From: Planctomycetota bacterium | GTDB lineage: Bacteria; Planctomycetota; Planctomycetia; Gemmatales; Gemmataceae | Assembly: GCA_016177925.1 (NCBI GenBank) | Contig: JACOUH010000012.1 | Location: forward strand, 1-32,972 | DNA: 32,972 nucleotides | Direction: 5' to 3' | Shown here: positions 7,336-16,138 of the stretch, one piece after another | Position numbering within the stretch: the first letter of the stretch is position 1 | Layout: the number at the start of each line of letters is the position of its first letter | Position numbers and translations under genes: made by a program | Notes under the pieces: model-generated | Told to the model about the DNA's origin: nothing | Database searches by the model: none | The model's input: the letters and a program-made list of their open reading frames with translations, nothing else

Positions 7336-10300
7336 ATGAAAACGCGAGGGAGCTTGTTGGTGGCCGGGGGGCTGGCGTGCCTGACCGCGGCGTTGGGGCT
7401 CCTTGCCTGGGAGGGGCGGTCCGCGGGGCCCTCCGGCCCGGCCGTCGAACCGTTCGCGGCGAAGGAACTCCCGAAGGGCCCCGACCTGCTCGTGTCGCTG
7501 GAGGCTTCCCCGGTTCCCCGAGTCCCCCACGCCTCGAAGGGGGTCTGGACGGCTCGTCCCGCTGCGGTACTCGGCCGGCCGGTACAAGTGGTGGCCGCCG
7601 CCACGTCCTCGCAGCCTCCCGAGCGTTTCACCGGGCTCGTCGTTGGGCAACCGGCGGCAAAGACGCCGGAAGTGGTCCTTGTAAAATATGTGGACGGAGC
7701 GAAGCAAACGATCAAGGACCCTCCCGCAGCCATCAACTCGGACGGCCCGGATTTGACGCTGACCGTGAGCATCGCCAACGCCCGGAGGGCGGAGCGGGTG
7801 ACGGTGGTTGCCGTCCCCGAGGATGCCTCCCTGCCCCGCCCACGTCCCATCGAACTGCCAGGCCCTTCGGATTCTGACCCGACGGCTGACCTGTTCTTCG
7901 AGCGGCCAGGCACTTACCAGGTGACGGCGGCCGTCCAGGACAAGGCCGGCGCCGTGCCTCGCTACTCGGCCCCGAAGCGGGTGCAGCTCACGCCGGTTAC
8001 CTCGCTGCCCGCCCCCACCATTGTCGGGCTCGACGAGACGTTCAAAGTCGGGGCCGCGAACAAGACGTATTCGGTGGAACGGTTCGCTAGCCCGATCCTT
8101 CTGCGCTCCGATCAAGTCCAGGTCCGGGTTTCCGTCCCCCCCCTGGGGGAAGACAAGACCCCCCATGCCATTCCCTCCCTCCGACTGGTCAACCAGAAAA
8201 CGGGACGGGACGTCGTGGGTAAGACGGACAGGCCCGCCACGACCGCCACCTTGGCGCCCCGCCTGGACCCAGGGGAGAACCAGCTTGTGGCCGTCCTTGA
8301 AAAAGGATGGAACCGGAGGGAGAGCGTCCCTATGCTGGCGCGGGTGCCAGAATTCCGCAACCCCCCGGCGCCCGTTATCCTCGCCTCTTACAGCGGTACC
8401 TACGCCGAGCGGCAAGCGGTCCTCCCCGACCAGGTCATCACGGTCTACAACAGTTACCTCCGCCTCGTCGGTCAGAATGCCCCGGCCGGCGGGCAGCTGC
8501 GGTTTCGCCTGTTCTCCTTCAGGGACAATGACACGTCCCTGTCGTTCCTCGGTGAGTTGACCCCGGAAGTTCGGCGCGACGACCGGGGCAACTGGAACGC
8601 CGTCCTCGAAGGCCTCCCCAGCCTGAGCCGCGACAAGGGGGTGGTGCTGGCCCTCGCGGACACCGGCACCGGCCACAACTTCTCCGACGTGGTTCTCTTC
8701 CAGACCGCCCCAGTCACCCCCACGACGGTCCAGCCGCCGGTCCTCGACAAAGTCCGCCTGCCCACCCTGCCGGGCGGCGCTGCGACCTTTGACCCAGCGA
8801 AACTTTACTTCAGCAGTGTCACCTCGATCACGGTAACGGGAACAGGCCTCAAGGCGGATACCCAAGTCGTCGTCTTTCTCGACGGAGCGGCTCGGCCGAT
8901 CAAAACAGGGGTGTCGACACCCGGTGACAAGGACGGAGCCTGGACCGTCACGGTGGAAAACCTGGCGGAGGGCAACCACTTCCTGACCTTTGCCACGGCA
9001 CAGAACGGCGTCGTCGGTCCTCCCTCGGCCCCTCTGCGGTTGAGCATCCGCACCCGGGGCCCCCGCGTCGTCGGCGTGGAGCCGCCCAACTTTGGCACGG
9101 CCCCTGGGGTCCAGACGCTGGTCATTCAGTTCGATCCCGCCGACCGGGTCGACCCGACAACCGCCAACAGCCCCGCCAATTACCGCCTGGTCGGCAGCAA
9201 AGGGACCGGTTTCTTTGACCGCGACCTTGCCACGCCGACTTCCTTCACCGTGCAATTCGATCCGGGACAGAATCGGGCGCTCCTGAAGGTTTCCGACCCG
9301 CGCCCGGACATTTATCAGCTCACGGTCTTCGGCTCGGAGCTGACAGGTTCAACGGACACCACGAACCCGAATCGGACCGGGATCAAGGACGTGTACGGGA
9401 ACCCCCTGGAGGGCCAGGAAGGCAAGCCGGTGACCGACTTCAAGGTGGTCCTGAGCAAACCGGAGGGCCTCCAACCATCCGACCTCCCCTTGGAGACGCG
9501 CGGCATCTCGGGTGAACCCGCCCCGTACGTCCCCTTCCCCGAGTATACGCGGTTCCGGCGCTACCCCGACGGCTTTAACCCTTCCGACAAGGTTGATACC
9601 CGCGTCGCCCGGCTCTACTACTTCCGCGACGCCCACCGCGTGGCCCAGATCATCAACCGCAAGGTGAAGTCGTATAACTACGCCGCAGTGGCCGTGCGCC
9701 GGCGTCTCGCCGACAAGGCCCGCGACCTGGCTGACACGCAGACGGACGAGCGCCGCAAGCTGCAACGTCAGGCCGAACAGGCCGCCCGTGACAGCCGCGA
9801 AGCGGAGCGCCAGCTCAATCAGGAGCAGGCTGCCCTGCCGCAATTCCAGGCACGGGGCGAGCAGGCCGGCCGCGCCGTACAGGCCGTTACCCTGCAGCGC
9901 GACCAGGCCCAGGCCCTTGTCGCCACTCTGAAGCAGCAACTTGACACCGCAACCGACGCCAACCGACAGACGATCAACGCCCAGCTCATCCAAGCCCAGC
10001 AGAACCTCACCAGTCTCAACGCCACCCTGGATCAGGCGATCGCCAACAACAACGTCGAGGCGAAGAATTTCGCGGCGGCCCAGGAGCGCCTGGCGGCCGC
10101 TGCTGCCACCCTCCAGGCCAAGCGCACCGCTGAGGTGGCCGCCAACGAGCAGGCGCAGCAGGCCGCCGCCAAGGAGGAGCGCTTCCGTGAGGAGCAGTTC
10201 CGCCGCGAGGTCGCCGCCGCCCACGAGGACCCTGACACCTACGCCCCCGGCAAGCCTGACTCCGATGACCCCGTCGAGCAGGTGTCCGTGTCGGTCATCG

Positions 10301-13300
10301 GCGAGGGGGAGATTCAGCTCCGCGGGCCGATCAAGGGGCTCAACGTCATCCGCACCATCATCAACCAGATCGACGCCCCGGTCGGTCAGGTGCGCGTCGC
10401 CGTCCATACCGTCCAGGTCAACGGCGAGCACGGCGACCGCATGGAGAAGGTCGTCGCGCGCATCCAGCGCTACATCGACCACTCTCGCTTCCTGACCACC
10501 CAGTCGGCGCAGATGCTGCGCAAGGCGGTCGTCCTGGTCGCCAGCCGCAAAGCCGCCGAGGTCAACCGGACCTCCCCGCATGAGACGCAGGAGTTCCGCG
10601 ACCAGAAGTACCTCTATGCTTTCTTCGGCAAGGACTTCATCGACGAACTGCAGACGCTGGACTCCGAGTTCCTCAAGACCGGCAACAAGCTGCTGTCGCT
10701 GCACTCGATGGACACCACCAGCCTGGCCTCGGCGCTGTTCGTCCTAGCCCTTGCCAAGAACAGCACGCGACTGGAAATCCTGCAAGAGTTCGAGCGGATG
10801 CTCCAGCAGGAACTGCCGGTCGCGGAGCAAGACTACTTCGCCGCCGGGATCTCTGGAAAGGAGCACGGTAAGTTCCAGCTCCTGGCCGACAACGCCCGCT
10901 TCCAGTCGTTCCGCGGCTTCTTCAACGCCGAGGTCGCCGGTGATGACACCCTCAACCCCATCCAGCGCGAGTTCATCCGCCTGGCCCAGATCTTCAAGAG
11001 CCGGCTGGTCACCGAGCTGGAACTGAAACAGCGCGTGATGGAGCGGGCCGTCATCGAGGAGAAGCTGGGCAACTACATTGAGGAACTCAAGGCGATCCGG
11101 CTGAACGAAAAGGCCGCCAATGACGCCTTGACGCAAGTGCAGACGGCCCTGGACGGGGAACGGCCCAAGTTGTTGCAGGCCTTCACAGGGATTACCGCTG
11201 AGATCGCGCAATTCATCGAAACGATCGAGAAGACCACCCAGATCGTGGAGCAAAGTAAAGAAGACCAGAATCAACTAAAACAGCTCGTAAAACAGCAAGT
11301 AGATGCTCTGCCAAAAGCTCGACAGGCGGAGATCTCTAAAGTGTTGGATCAGCCTCTCTGGGTCACACAGCAGGCGAAGACCTATCAAGTGTTGGACGAG
11401 GCGTGGAGCGCAGCGCAAGGACCAGCCAAACGGACGCTCGACAACGCTCGCAGACTCACGGTTACACCCCGAGTGCAGTATGGCTCGCAGTCCTACCAGC
11501 TGGAGCTGGATCTGGGCAACCATTTGTACTTCCCAACAGCCGCCAAGAGGGACGAATGGAATCAATGGGTTGACCAGGCAATTGTCCTGGGCAAGCAGTT
11601 GGAAGTTCTTCTGTTACCCGCTGCCAGCAAAGCAACCCTCGTTGCGATCCTGGAAGACGTGCGCCAACTGAAGGTGTCAGGAGACAGTCTTCAATTTCCG
11701 GAGGACGGCGACAAGAGGATCGACGCTTTCTATGCAAAGCTGAGTCCAATCGTCGCTCTCGTCCGCCAGGAAAGCTCGCAGATCGACTACCAAACTCGAC
11801 GACTGGTTGGGGAACTCAGCGCGGACAGTGCCCAGCTCAAGGCAGCTTACGCGGAGTGGCTGCGGCTAAGACAGAGGATTCTCACCCAGATTCAAGGGAC
11901 GCTTCTGGAACAGGCCAGGCCCCTGTTCAACGCCGTTGATAAAAGCTTCTCCGCGATCCTCCAGATCGACTTCCAGCGCCAGGCGGCCCTCCGCAAGGCG
12001 GAGGAGTCGCGCCGGCCGCTGGACCACAAGAAGTTTCTCGACATGCTCGTCGACGACATCGAGGACAAGTACATCGAACTGCTCGAGGGCACGCGGGCGC
12101 ACACGGCCAACATCGATAACTACATCAAGCAGCTCTCGACCGCCCTGGATGATGACTTCAACACCCAGTTCTACTACCCCGCCTTCCGCCACATGCGCGA
12201 GGCCAGCCGCATGTGGGACGTCACCCTCGGCCAGGTCGAAACCACCAGTATCCTGACCAACAACCGTGCCTTCGCCAAGGTTTCGCCCCAGGCCACCATG
12301 GAGTTCGACCTGCCCAAGCGTGACATCCTTATCGCCGAGGCCATGCAGGTGTCCCAGGCCATGGTCAACCAGTACGGCGCCCTGCTGCAGGACCCCAACT
12401 TCCTGTCCGTGGCCAAGTTGCGGAGCGGCCAGCCGCCCAGCAGTCCCGTCCAGGGGGCCGCCGATGGCCTCTCGGTCGTGCGCAACGTCCTGCCGGTGCT
12501 GCCGTCCTCGACGGCGGAGACGGTGCTCAGCCAGGGCGGCCCCGGACGCCGGGAGCAGGCCTCGCCGCTGGAGGCGCTCATCCCCGACCCGGCCATCTAC
12601 CAGTTCGAGACTGGCACCGGCTACGAGATCCGCCCGGTCATCAGCCCGGACGGTCAGAACGTTGTCTTCCACTTCAACTATATGTATACCACCAATGTCC
12701 GTGAGCCGGTGCGGGCTGACGAGAAGCACCTCGGGCGCGTCAAACGCCACTTTATCGACACCGACGTCCAGCTGAGCAACTACGAGCTGCGCGAGGTCAG
12801 CCGCTACGTGGTTGGACTCAAGGCGGCGCGTACCGCCCGCGGCATTCCGCTGCTGCAGGACATCCCTGGCCTGGGCATCCTGTTCCGGCCGCTGCCCAGT
12901 GCCGAGTCGTCGCTTCAGGAGAACATCATCCTGGGCCAGGCCACCATCTTCCCGACGCTGTTCGACCTGATGGGGCTGCGCTGGGCGCCCGCAGTGGCCG
13001 ACCTCGACGCCCTGCGCACGGTCAACGATGAGTTCGTGGTGCGCAGCCGCCACAAAGATGTCTCCAACCGGGTCTTCGACTACTCGACGTCGAGGGTGGA
13101 CGAGTTCCTGCGCATACCCCCCGCGGAGCGGCGCACCGACCTGTACCGCAGCCAGGAGACGATCCCCCACGTCCATCCCAACGGCTACTACGGCCCCGGC
13201 TTGAACCTGCGCGACAGCCACCTGCGCGAGGGCTACGATCCACGGCCGGTCTATCCCGAGCCGCGCTTCGTGCCTGGCATTTCCAAGGAAGGCGTACCGG

Positions 13301-13686
13301 GAGCGTCCGCTGTGCCGCCGGGCGGGGTTCCCGGCTGGAACCACGACGAACTGCCCGGGGCGGTCCTGCCCTACGGTGTCCCCCAGCCGGCGACCGGCGT
13401 GCCGGAGGGGATGAATAGCGAACCGGTGCCCGCGGACCCCTCAAACGCGCCACGCCGGACGCTACCGCTCCCAGGGAGTCCTGGTCCGAACTGGCAGCCC
13501 CCTCGTCCCGGCCCGGCCAACCCTGGGACCGCTCTTCCGAACTCCACAAGGGGGACCATCGTCTATCCGTCCGCGTGGTCCAGGGGGCCGCAAGCGAACA
13601 CGTCGCCGCCAAGCACGCCGCCCCCGTATCTGCCGGGCGGTCCCGCGCCCCCACCCGCCCCGCCTCCGCCAACCCAAGGAAAGTAG
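7336..13686 (+). CDS. giant exported protein with Ig-like array, coiled coil and divergent secretin domain
   Basis: About 2116 residues. Signal peptide at 1-25. Five Ig-like segments at about 100-215, 220-340, 345-470, 475-575 (TSITVTGTGLKADTQVVVF) and 576-715. Residues 756-780 (RVARLYYFRDAHRVAQIINR) look like the first half of a secretin NolW/N domain. A coiled coil fills about 785-965, and the second half follows at 980-1035 (GEIQLRGPIKGLNVIRTII, then NQIDAPVGQVRVAVHTVQV). A long helical region covers about 1040-1740. The C-terminal secretin-like part spans about 1756-1890 (YEIRPVISPDGQNVVFHF, TDVQLSNYELREVSRYVVGL, and GIPLLQDIPGLGILFR at 1836-1851, the 'vPlLgdIPllG.LFr' signature). A proline-rich tail starts near 1980. 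Known secretins form outer-membrane pores of 400-800 residues; the pore role here is inference. GTG at 7333 is an alternative start one codon upstream. Confidence 0.8.
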   Translation: MKTRGSLLVAGGLACLTAALGLLAWEGRSAGPSGPAVEPFAAKELPKGPDLLVSLEASPVPRVPHASKGVWTARPAAVLGRPVQVVAAATSSQPPERFTGLVVGQPAAKTPEVVLVKYVDGAKQTIKDPPAAINSDGPDLTLTVSIANARRAERVTVVAVPEDASLPRPRPIELPGPSDSDPTADLFFERPGTYQVTAAVQDKAGAVPRYSAPKRVQLTPVTSLPAPTIVGLDETFKVGAANKTYSVERFASPILLRSDQVQVRVSVPPLGEDKTPHAIPSLRLVNQKTGRDVVGKTDRPATTATLAPRLDPGENQLVAVLEKGWNRRESVPMLARVPEFRNPPAPVILASYSGTYAERQAVLPDQVITVYNSYLRLVGQNAPAGGQLRFRLFSFRDNDTSLSFLGELTPEVRRDDRGNWNAVLEGLPSLSRDKGVVLALADTGTGHNFSDVVLFQTAPVTPTTVQPPVLDKVRLPTLPGGAATFDPAKLYFSSVTSITVTGTGLKADTQVVVFLDGAARPIKTGVSTPGDKDGAWTVTVENLAEGNHFLTFATAQNGVVGPPSAPLRLSIRTRGPRVVGVEPPNFGTAPGVQTLVIQFDPADRVDPTTANSPANYRLVGSKGTGFFDRDLATPTSFTVQFDPGQNRALLKVSDPRPDIYQLTVFGSELTGSTDTTNPNRTGIKDVYGNPLEGQEGKPVTDFKVVLSKPEGLQPSDLPLETRGISGEPAPYVPFPEYTRFRRYPDGFNPSDKVDTRVARLYYFRDAHRVAQIINRKVKSYNYAAVAVRRRLADKARDLADTQTDERRKLQRQAEQAARDSREAERQLNQEQAALPQFQARGEQAGRAVQAVTLQRDQAQALVATLKQQLDTATDANRQTINAQLIQAQQNLTSLNATLDQAIANNNVEAKNFAAAQERLAAAAATLQAKRTAEVAANEQAQQAAAKEERFREEQFRREVAAAHEDPDTYAPGKPDSDDPVEQVSVSVIGEGEIQLRGPIKGLNVIRTIINQIDAPVGQVRVAVHTVQVNGEHGDRMEKVVARIQRYIDHSRFLTTQSAQMLRKAVVLVASRKAAEVNRTSPHETQEFRDQKYLYAFFGKDFIDELQTLDSEFLKTGNKLLSLHSMDTTSLASALFVLALAKNSTRLEILQEFERMLQQELPVAEQDYFAAGISGKEHGKFQLLADNARFQSFRGFFNAEVAGDDTLNPIQREFIRLAQIFKSRLVTELELKQRVMERAVIEEKLGNYIEELKAIRLNEKAANDALTQVQTALDGERPKLLQAFTGITAEIAQFIETIEKTTQIVEQSKEDQNQLKQLVKQQVDALPKARQAEISKVLDQPLWVTQQAKTYQVLDEAWSAAQGPAKRTLDNARRLTVTPRVQYGSQSYQLELDLGNHLYFPTAAKRDEWNQWVDQAIVLGKQLEVLLLPAASKATLVAILEDVRQLKVSGDSLQFPEDGDKRIDAFYAKLSPIVALVRQESSQIDYQTRRLVGELSADSAQLKAAYAEWLRLRQRILTQIQGTLLEQARPLFNAVDKSFSAILQIDFQRQAALRKAEESRRPLDHKKFLDMLVDDIEDKYIELLEGTRAHTANIDNYIKQLSTALDDDFNTQFYYPAFRHMREASRMWDVTLGQVETTSILTNNRAFAKVSPQATMEFDLPKRDILIAEAMQVSQAMVNQYGALLQDPNFLSVAKLRSGQPPSSPVQGAADGLSVVRNVLPVLPSSTAETVLSQGGPGRREQASPLEALIPDPAIYQFETGTGYEIRPVISPDGQNVVFHFNYMYTTNVREPVRADEKHLGRVKRHFIDTDVQLSNYELREVSRYVVGLKAARTARGIPLLQDIPGLGILFRPLPSAESSLQENIILGQATIFPTLFDLMGLRWAPAVADLDALRTVNDEFVVRSRHKDVSNRVFDYSTSRVDEFLRIPPAERRTDLYRSQETIPHVHPNGYYGPGLNLRDSHLREGYDPRPVYPEPRFVPGISKEGVPGASAVPPGGVPGWNHDELPGAVLPYGVPQPATGVPEGMNSEPVPADPSNAPRRTLPLPGSPGPNWQPPRPGPANPGTALPNSTRGTIVYPSAWSRGPQANTSPPSTPPPYLPGGPAPPPAPPPPTQGK

Positions 13687-13697
13687 GAGACCTGAGG

Positions 13698-13729
13698 CCG
13701 GACCGCCCGGATAATGTCGGGCGGTCCGG
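13698..13729. terminator. 12-bp perfect hairpin after the giant gene
   Basis: Arms CCGGACCGCCCG (13698-13709) and its exact reverse complement (13718-13729) with an 8-nt loop, 11 nt after the stop codon. No T-run follows, so it could be a terminator of the T-poor kind or a transcript stabiliser between genes of one operon. Confidence 0.5.
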
Positions 13730-13850
13730 AGGACGGGGAGAAACATCGCGGGAGGGGTGCCGTTCCCGTCAAGCCGGAAGGCGGCCCTGCCCGAAAGGCA
13801 TGAAAGGGAGTTGACGGGAGAGAACAGATCGTCTCGAGAGTCATTCGGCG

Positions 13851-13856
13851 AGGAGG
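13851..13856 (+). promoter_or_regulatory. strong ribosome binding site that fixes a TTG start
   Basis: AGGAGG lies 6 nt before the TTG at 13863. The reading frame from that TTG begins with a full signal peptide, so the rare start codon is well supported. Confidence 0.75.
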
Positions 13857-13862
13857 GCTGCC

Positions 13863-14597
13863 TTGAACGCATCAACACGCTGGCAATTCGTCGTGGCGGC
13901 GACAGCCGTACTCTGCAGCACCGGCGCCGGCGTGTCGTACCACCGCACCAAGGCCCGCCCCCTCTGTGGCTTGCCTTGCTACGACTACCAGCACGGCAGC
14001 GTCTCCCCATCCGTGACCGCCCAGAGCTTCACTGCCGTCCTGGTCGAACAGCGCGTCCCGTTCTCCCCGGGCGTACCGCCTGCCGGCACGCCGACGGACG
14101 TGCTGCAGGGGGCCACCCCACTCGTCCTCCGCGAGCGGGTCAAATACTTCCAGCTACCCGTCGCGCAGATGCAGGTCAACCACTGCTCCCTCTCCCGCGT
14201 GGCGTTGACCCTGCACGAAAGCGGCTCCTGGGCCCTCAGCATGCGCGCCGACCAGAACCCGTGGATGACCGGCCAGGACAATGAAGTGAGTACGCCCGTC
14301 CAGCTGCGAGGCGCCGTCAGTGCGTTGAACCCGCCGATCCCGCCCCGCCGACTGGAGAGCAACGGACTGAAACGCAACCTGTTCATCGTCAAGGTGCGCT
14401 GCTACGCCGCCTACCCCCTAACCGAAACCCTGCCCGCCCTGGCGCCGGGCAAGCCGGTACTGTTCGAGCTGCCGGTGCAGGAGTTCTGGGTACAGCGCGG
14501 GGTCCCTTACGACTTCTGGGCCGCGCAAGGGCTGCCGGCAGCACGCCAGTACTTCGACCTGATCGACCGCGTGGAGGTAGAGTTCTCCTACCGCTAA
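13863..14597 (+). CDS. exported protein of unknown function
   Basis: A 244-residue protein that starts with TTG, supported by AGGAGG 6 nt upstream. An N-terminal signal segment (MNASTRWQFVVAATAVLCS) is followed by GAGVSYHR. The mature part has a short Cys-containing segment (RPLCGLPCYDY) and then a strand-rich body with WALSMRADQNPW and FIVKVRCYAAYPL. It ends in DRVEVEFSYR. No family is recognised. The segment VEFSYR at the very end is typical of a last beta strand. It lies 176 nt after the giant secretin-like gene in the same direction, so it may be a partner (for example a pilotin-like or cap subunit); this rests on position only. Confidence 0.7.
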   Translation: MNASTRWQFVVAATAVLCSTGAGVSYHRTKARPLCGLPCYDYQHGSVSPSVTAQSFTAVLVEQRVPFSPGVPPAGTPTDVLQGATPLVLRERVKYFQLPVAQMQVNHCSLSRVALTLHESGSWALSMRADQNPWMTGQDNEVSTPVQLRGAVSALNPPIPPRRLESNGLKRNLFIVKVRCYAAYPLTETLPALAPGKPVLFELPVQEFWVQRGVPYDFWAAQGLPAARQYFDLIDRVEVEFSYR

Positions 14598-14614
14598 TGG
14601 TACCGTCAACGCAG

Positions 14615-14635
14615 GCGGGTCGCGGAGCGACTCGC
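14615..14635. terminator. 9-bp hairpin between two exported-protein genes
   Basis: Arms at 14615-14623 and 14627-14635 (GCGGGTCGC / GCGACTCGC, one G-T pair) with a 3-nt loop, 17 nt after the stop. Only a short TTCCC follows. Could be a weak terminator or processing site. Confidence 0.3.
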
Positions 14636-14697
14636 TTCCCGGTCAGAGAGTGACCCGGCTGCAGGGACGGCAGGTCTGACAGGACAGGAGGTCCGCG

Positions 14698-15597
14698 ATG
14701 AGAGGCGGAATGCTTCGCGTGGGGGGGGCCTGTGTCGTCTGTCTGCTGCTGGCGGGGTCGGCGACCCGGGGCCAGGTCGTCCCGGCCCCGGGGGTGGCGC
14801 CGCGTTACACGCTCCAGCCGCCGCCTCCTCCCGTCTACCCCCGCGTGATCAACGCCCTGCAAGCACCGCATCAGCCGACGCCCGTTCCGCCCGCCCTGGA
14901 GATTGAGATCCTCGACCCTAACGTTGACCCGCGCGGCAACCCGGCGGTCCTCACGCGCCCGACCGCCGTTGTTACCAACACAGGGCCGGAAGGCCGGCTG
15001 TTGATCGACATCCCCCCCACCGTGCTGGTACATCGTTACTACTACACCGGCGATCGCACTTTCCAGGCCCAGTTCTTACCGGGCGGGCCGTCGGTCGTCG
15101 TGGTCAGCCACCCGCGCTCCGGCGAACGCGTCTACGTCCCCGTGACCATGCTGCCCGGCGCCCCTCGTGTCACCTACACCGCCAAGTCCATCGAGTATGA
15201 CTACGGCACGCAGTCGATCACCATCTCCTTCCCCTTGTTGTGCTGCAAGCCCAAGGTGACGTATCGGCAGGGGCGGTCGGTCACCGAGAAAGTAGAAAAC
15301 GTAGCGGTGTGCGCCCGCGACGCTACGCGCCGACTGCTGAGTCGGACGGGCATCCCGCAGGCCACCGACGCCCTGGCCGCTGGGACGAAGAACGTGTTCG
15401 TGACAACCGTCGACCGAGTGAACGCCGTGGGCGAATTCGTCCTGGCCCCGCCGATCGTGCTGCTCCGAAGCACTCCGCTGGGGAGCCTGTTCACCAGTTC
15501 CGAAGAAGACCGCGAGGCTCAGGAGCGTGACGCGCGCGTGCGCCGGGCGGAAGCCCAAGCCCTGCGGCAGGGCTCCACCATCCGCACCAACCGATGA
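14698..15597 (+). CDS. exported protein of unknown function, proline-rich N-terminus
   Basis: A 299-residue protein with a signal peptide (about 1-25, VCLLLAGSATRGQ), a proline-rich stretch (YTLQPPPPPVYPR) and a strand-rich domain at about 60-190 (LLIDIPPTVLVHRYYYTGDR, then VVVVSHPRSGERVYVPVTML). A helical C-terminal part ends in a charged segment (SSEEDREAQERDARVRRAEAQALRQ). A CC pair (FPLLCCKP) lies in the middle. The ATG has AGGAGG 6 nt upstream, the same arrangement as the gene before it. No family is recognised. It is the last gene of the run that starts with the ECF sigma factor and meets the macrodomain gene tail to tail 37 nt further on. Confidence 0.7.
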   Translation: MRGGMLRVGGACVVCLLLAGSATRGQVVPAPGVAPRYTLQPPPPPVYPRVINALQAPHQPTPVPPALEIEILDPNVDPRGNPAVLTRPTAVVTNTGPEGRLLIDIPPTVLVHRYYYTGDRTFQAQFLPGGPSVVVVSHPRSGERVYVPVTMLPGAPRVTYTAKSIEYDYGTQSITISFPLLCCKPKVTYRQGRSVTEKVENVAVCARDATRRLLSRTGIPQATDALAAGTKNVFVTTVDRVNAVGEFVLAPPIVLLRSTPLGSLFTSSEEDREAQERDARVRRAEAQALRQGSTIRTNR

Positions 15598-15634
15598 ACA
15601 GCGGAAAGAAGGCGACGGCGGGTGTGAGCGTCTG

Positions 15635-16111
15635 TCACTCGAAGTCGTAGACGAAGACCTCCAGGCCCGCCGCGCAGAGTGTCTCTTCGATGATCTTCTG
15701 GATCTCCGGCCACTTGCCGCCAGCGAGGCCGCAGCCAATCCGCGGCATGTGAACGCTCGCCGACAGTTCAAGGGCCTTGTCGCGGACCTTTTCGAGGCAC
15801 TGCCGGACGGCCTCGTAGCGAATCGGCGGCCCCTCGCTCCCGGCCGTCATGCCGTGTTGGCCGATCATGTTCGCAACCCAGAGCTGCGACTCGGCCTGGA
15901 CGAACTGAACGGCACTGAGGGCGAAGTCATTCGTGGTCCGTTCCTTGTACCAGCGGCGATACTCCTCTTCGGGCGTCTTCCAGCGCTTGGAGATCGCGAC
16001 GACAAATCCTTTGCCCCAACGGCCCCTGTCGCTGGCGATGTGGCAGAGGACCTTGTTCCCGGTGGCCTGCGGGCAGGTCGCGTCTCCCTTGAGGTAGGTG
16101 ATCGTGGACAT
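15635..16111 (-). CDS. macrodomain protein (ADP-ribose binding or hydrolysing)
   Basis: A 158-residue single macrodomain. Members bind ADP-ribose, and many remove it from proteins or hydrolyse its derivatives. It begins MSTITYLKGDATCPQ, the usual first strand and Asp of the fold, followed by NKVLCHIASDRGRWGKGFVVAISKRW (the 'H....G..G.GfA..i...wp' segment around the binding pocket) and HMPRIGCGLAGGKWPEIQKII (the second phosphate-binding loop). The layout is closest to the TARG1/Poa1-like group rather than MacroD, but this is by eye. ATG at 16111 is preferred to a GTG two codons earlier because AAGGAGG lies just before it. It starts 27 nt after the HIT gene, so the two are probably cotranscribed. 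Confidence 0.85.
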   Translation of the reverse strand: MSTITYLKGDATCPQATGNKVLCHIASDRGRWGKGFVVAISKRWKTPEEEYRRWYKERTTNDFALSAVQFVQAESQLWVANMIGQHGMTAGSEGPPIRYEAVRQCLEKVRDKALELSASVHMPRIGCGLAGGKWPEIQKIIEETLCAAGLEVFVYDFE

Positions 16112-16138
16112 CGGCACCTCCTTCTGTACGAGAGGATC

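Noticed and set aside
7321..9255. 644-codon open frame on the minus strand opposite the giant gene
   Set aside because: It is the antisense shadow of a GC-rich gene: no ribosome site, very high Gly/Arg/Val/Asp content and no recognisable domain, while the plus strand gives a coherent Ig-domain protein.
11866..13344. 492-codon minus-strand open frame opposite the C-terminal half of the giant gene
   Set aside because: The plus frame carries the secretin signature here; the minus frame is a composition shadow.
3646..15597. Complete type II, III or IV secretion/pilus system
   Set aside because: No secretion ATPase, pilin, prepilin peptidase or platform protein is present; only the secretin-like part was seen.
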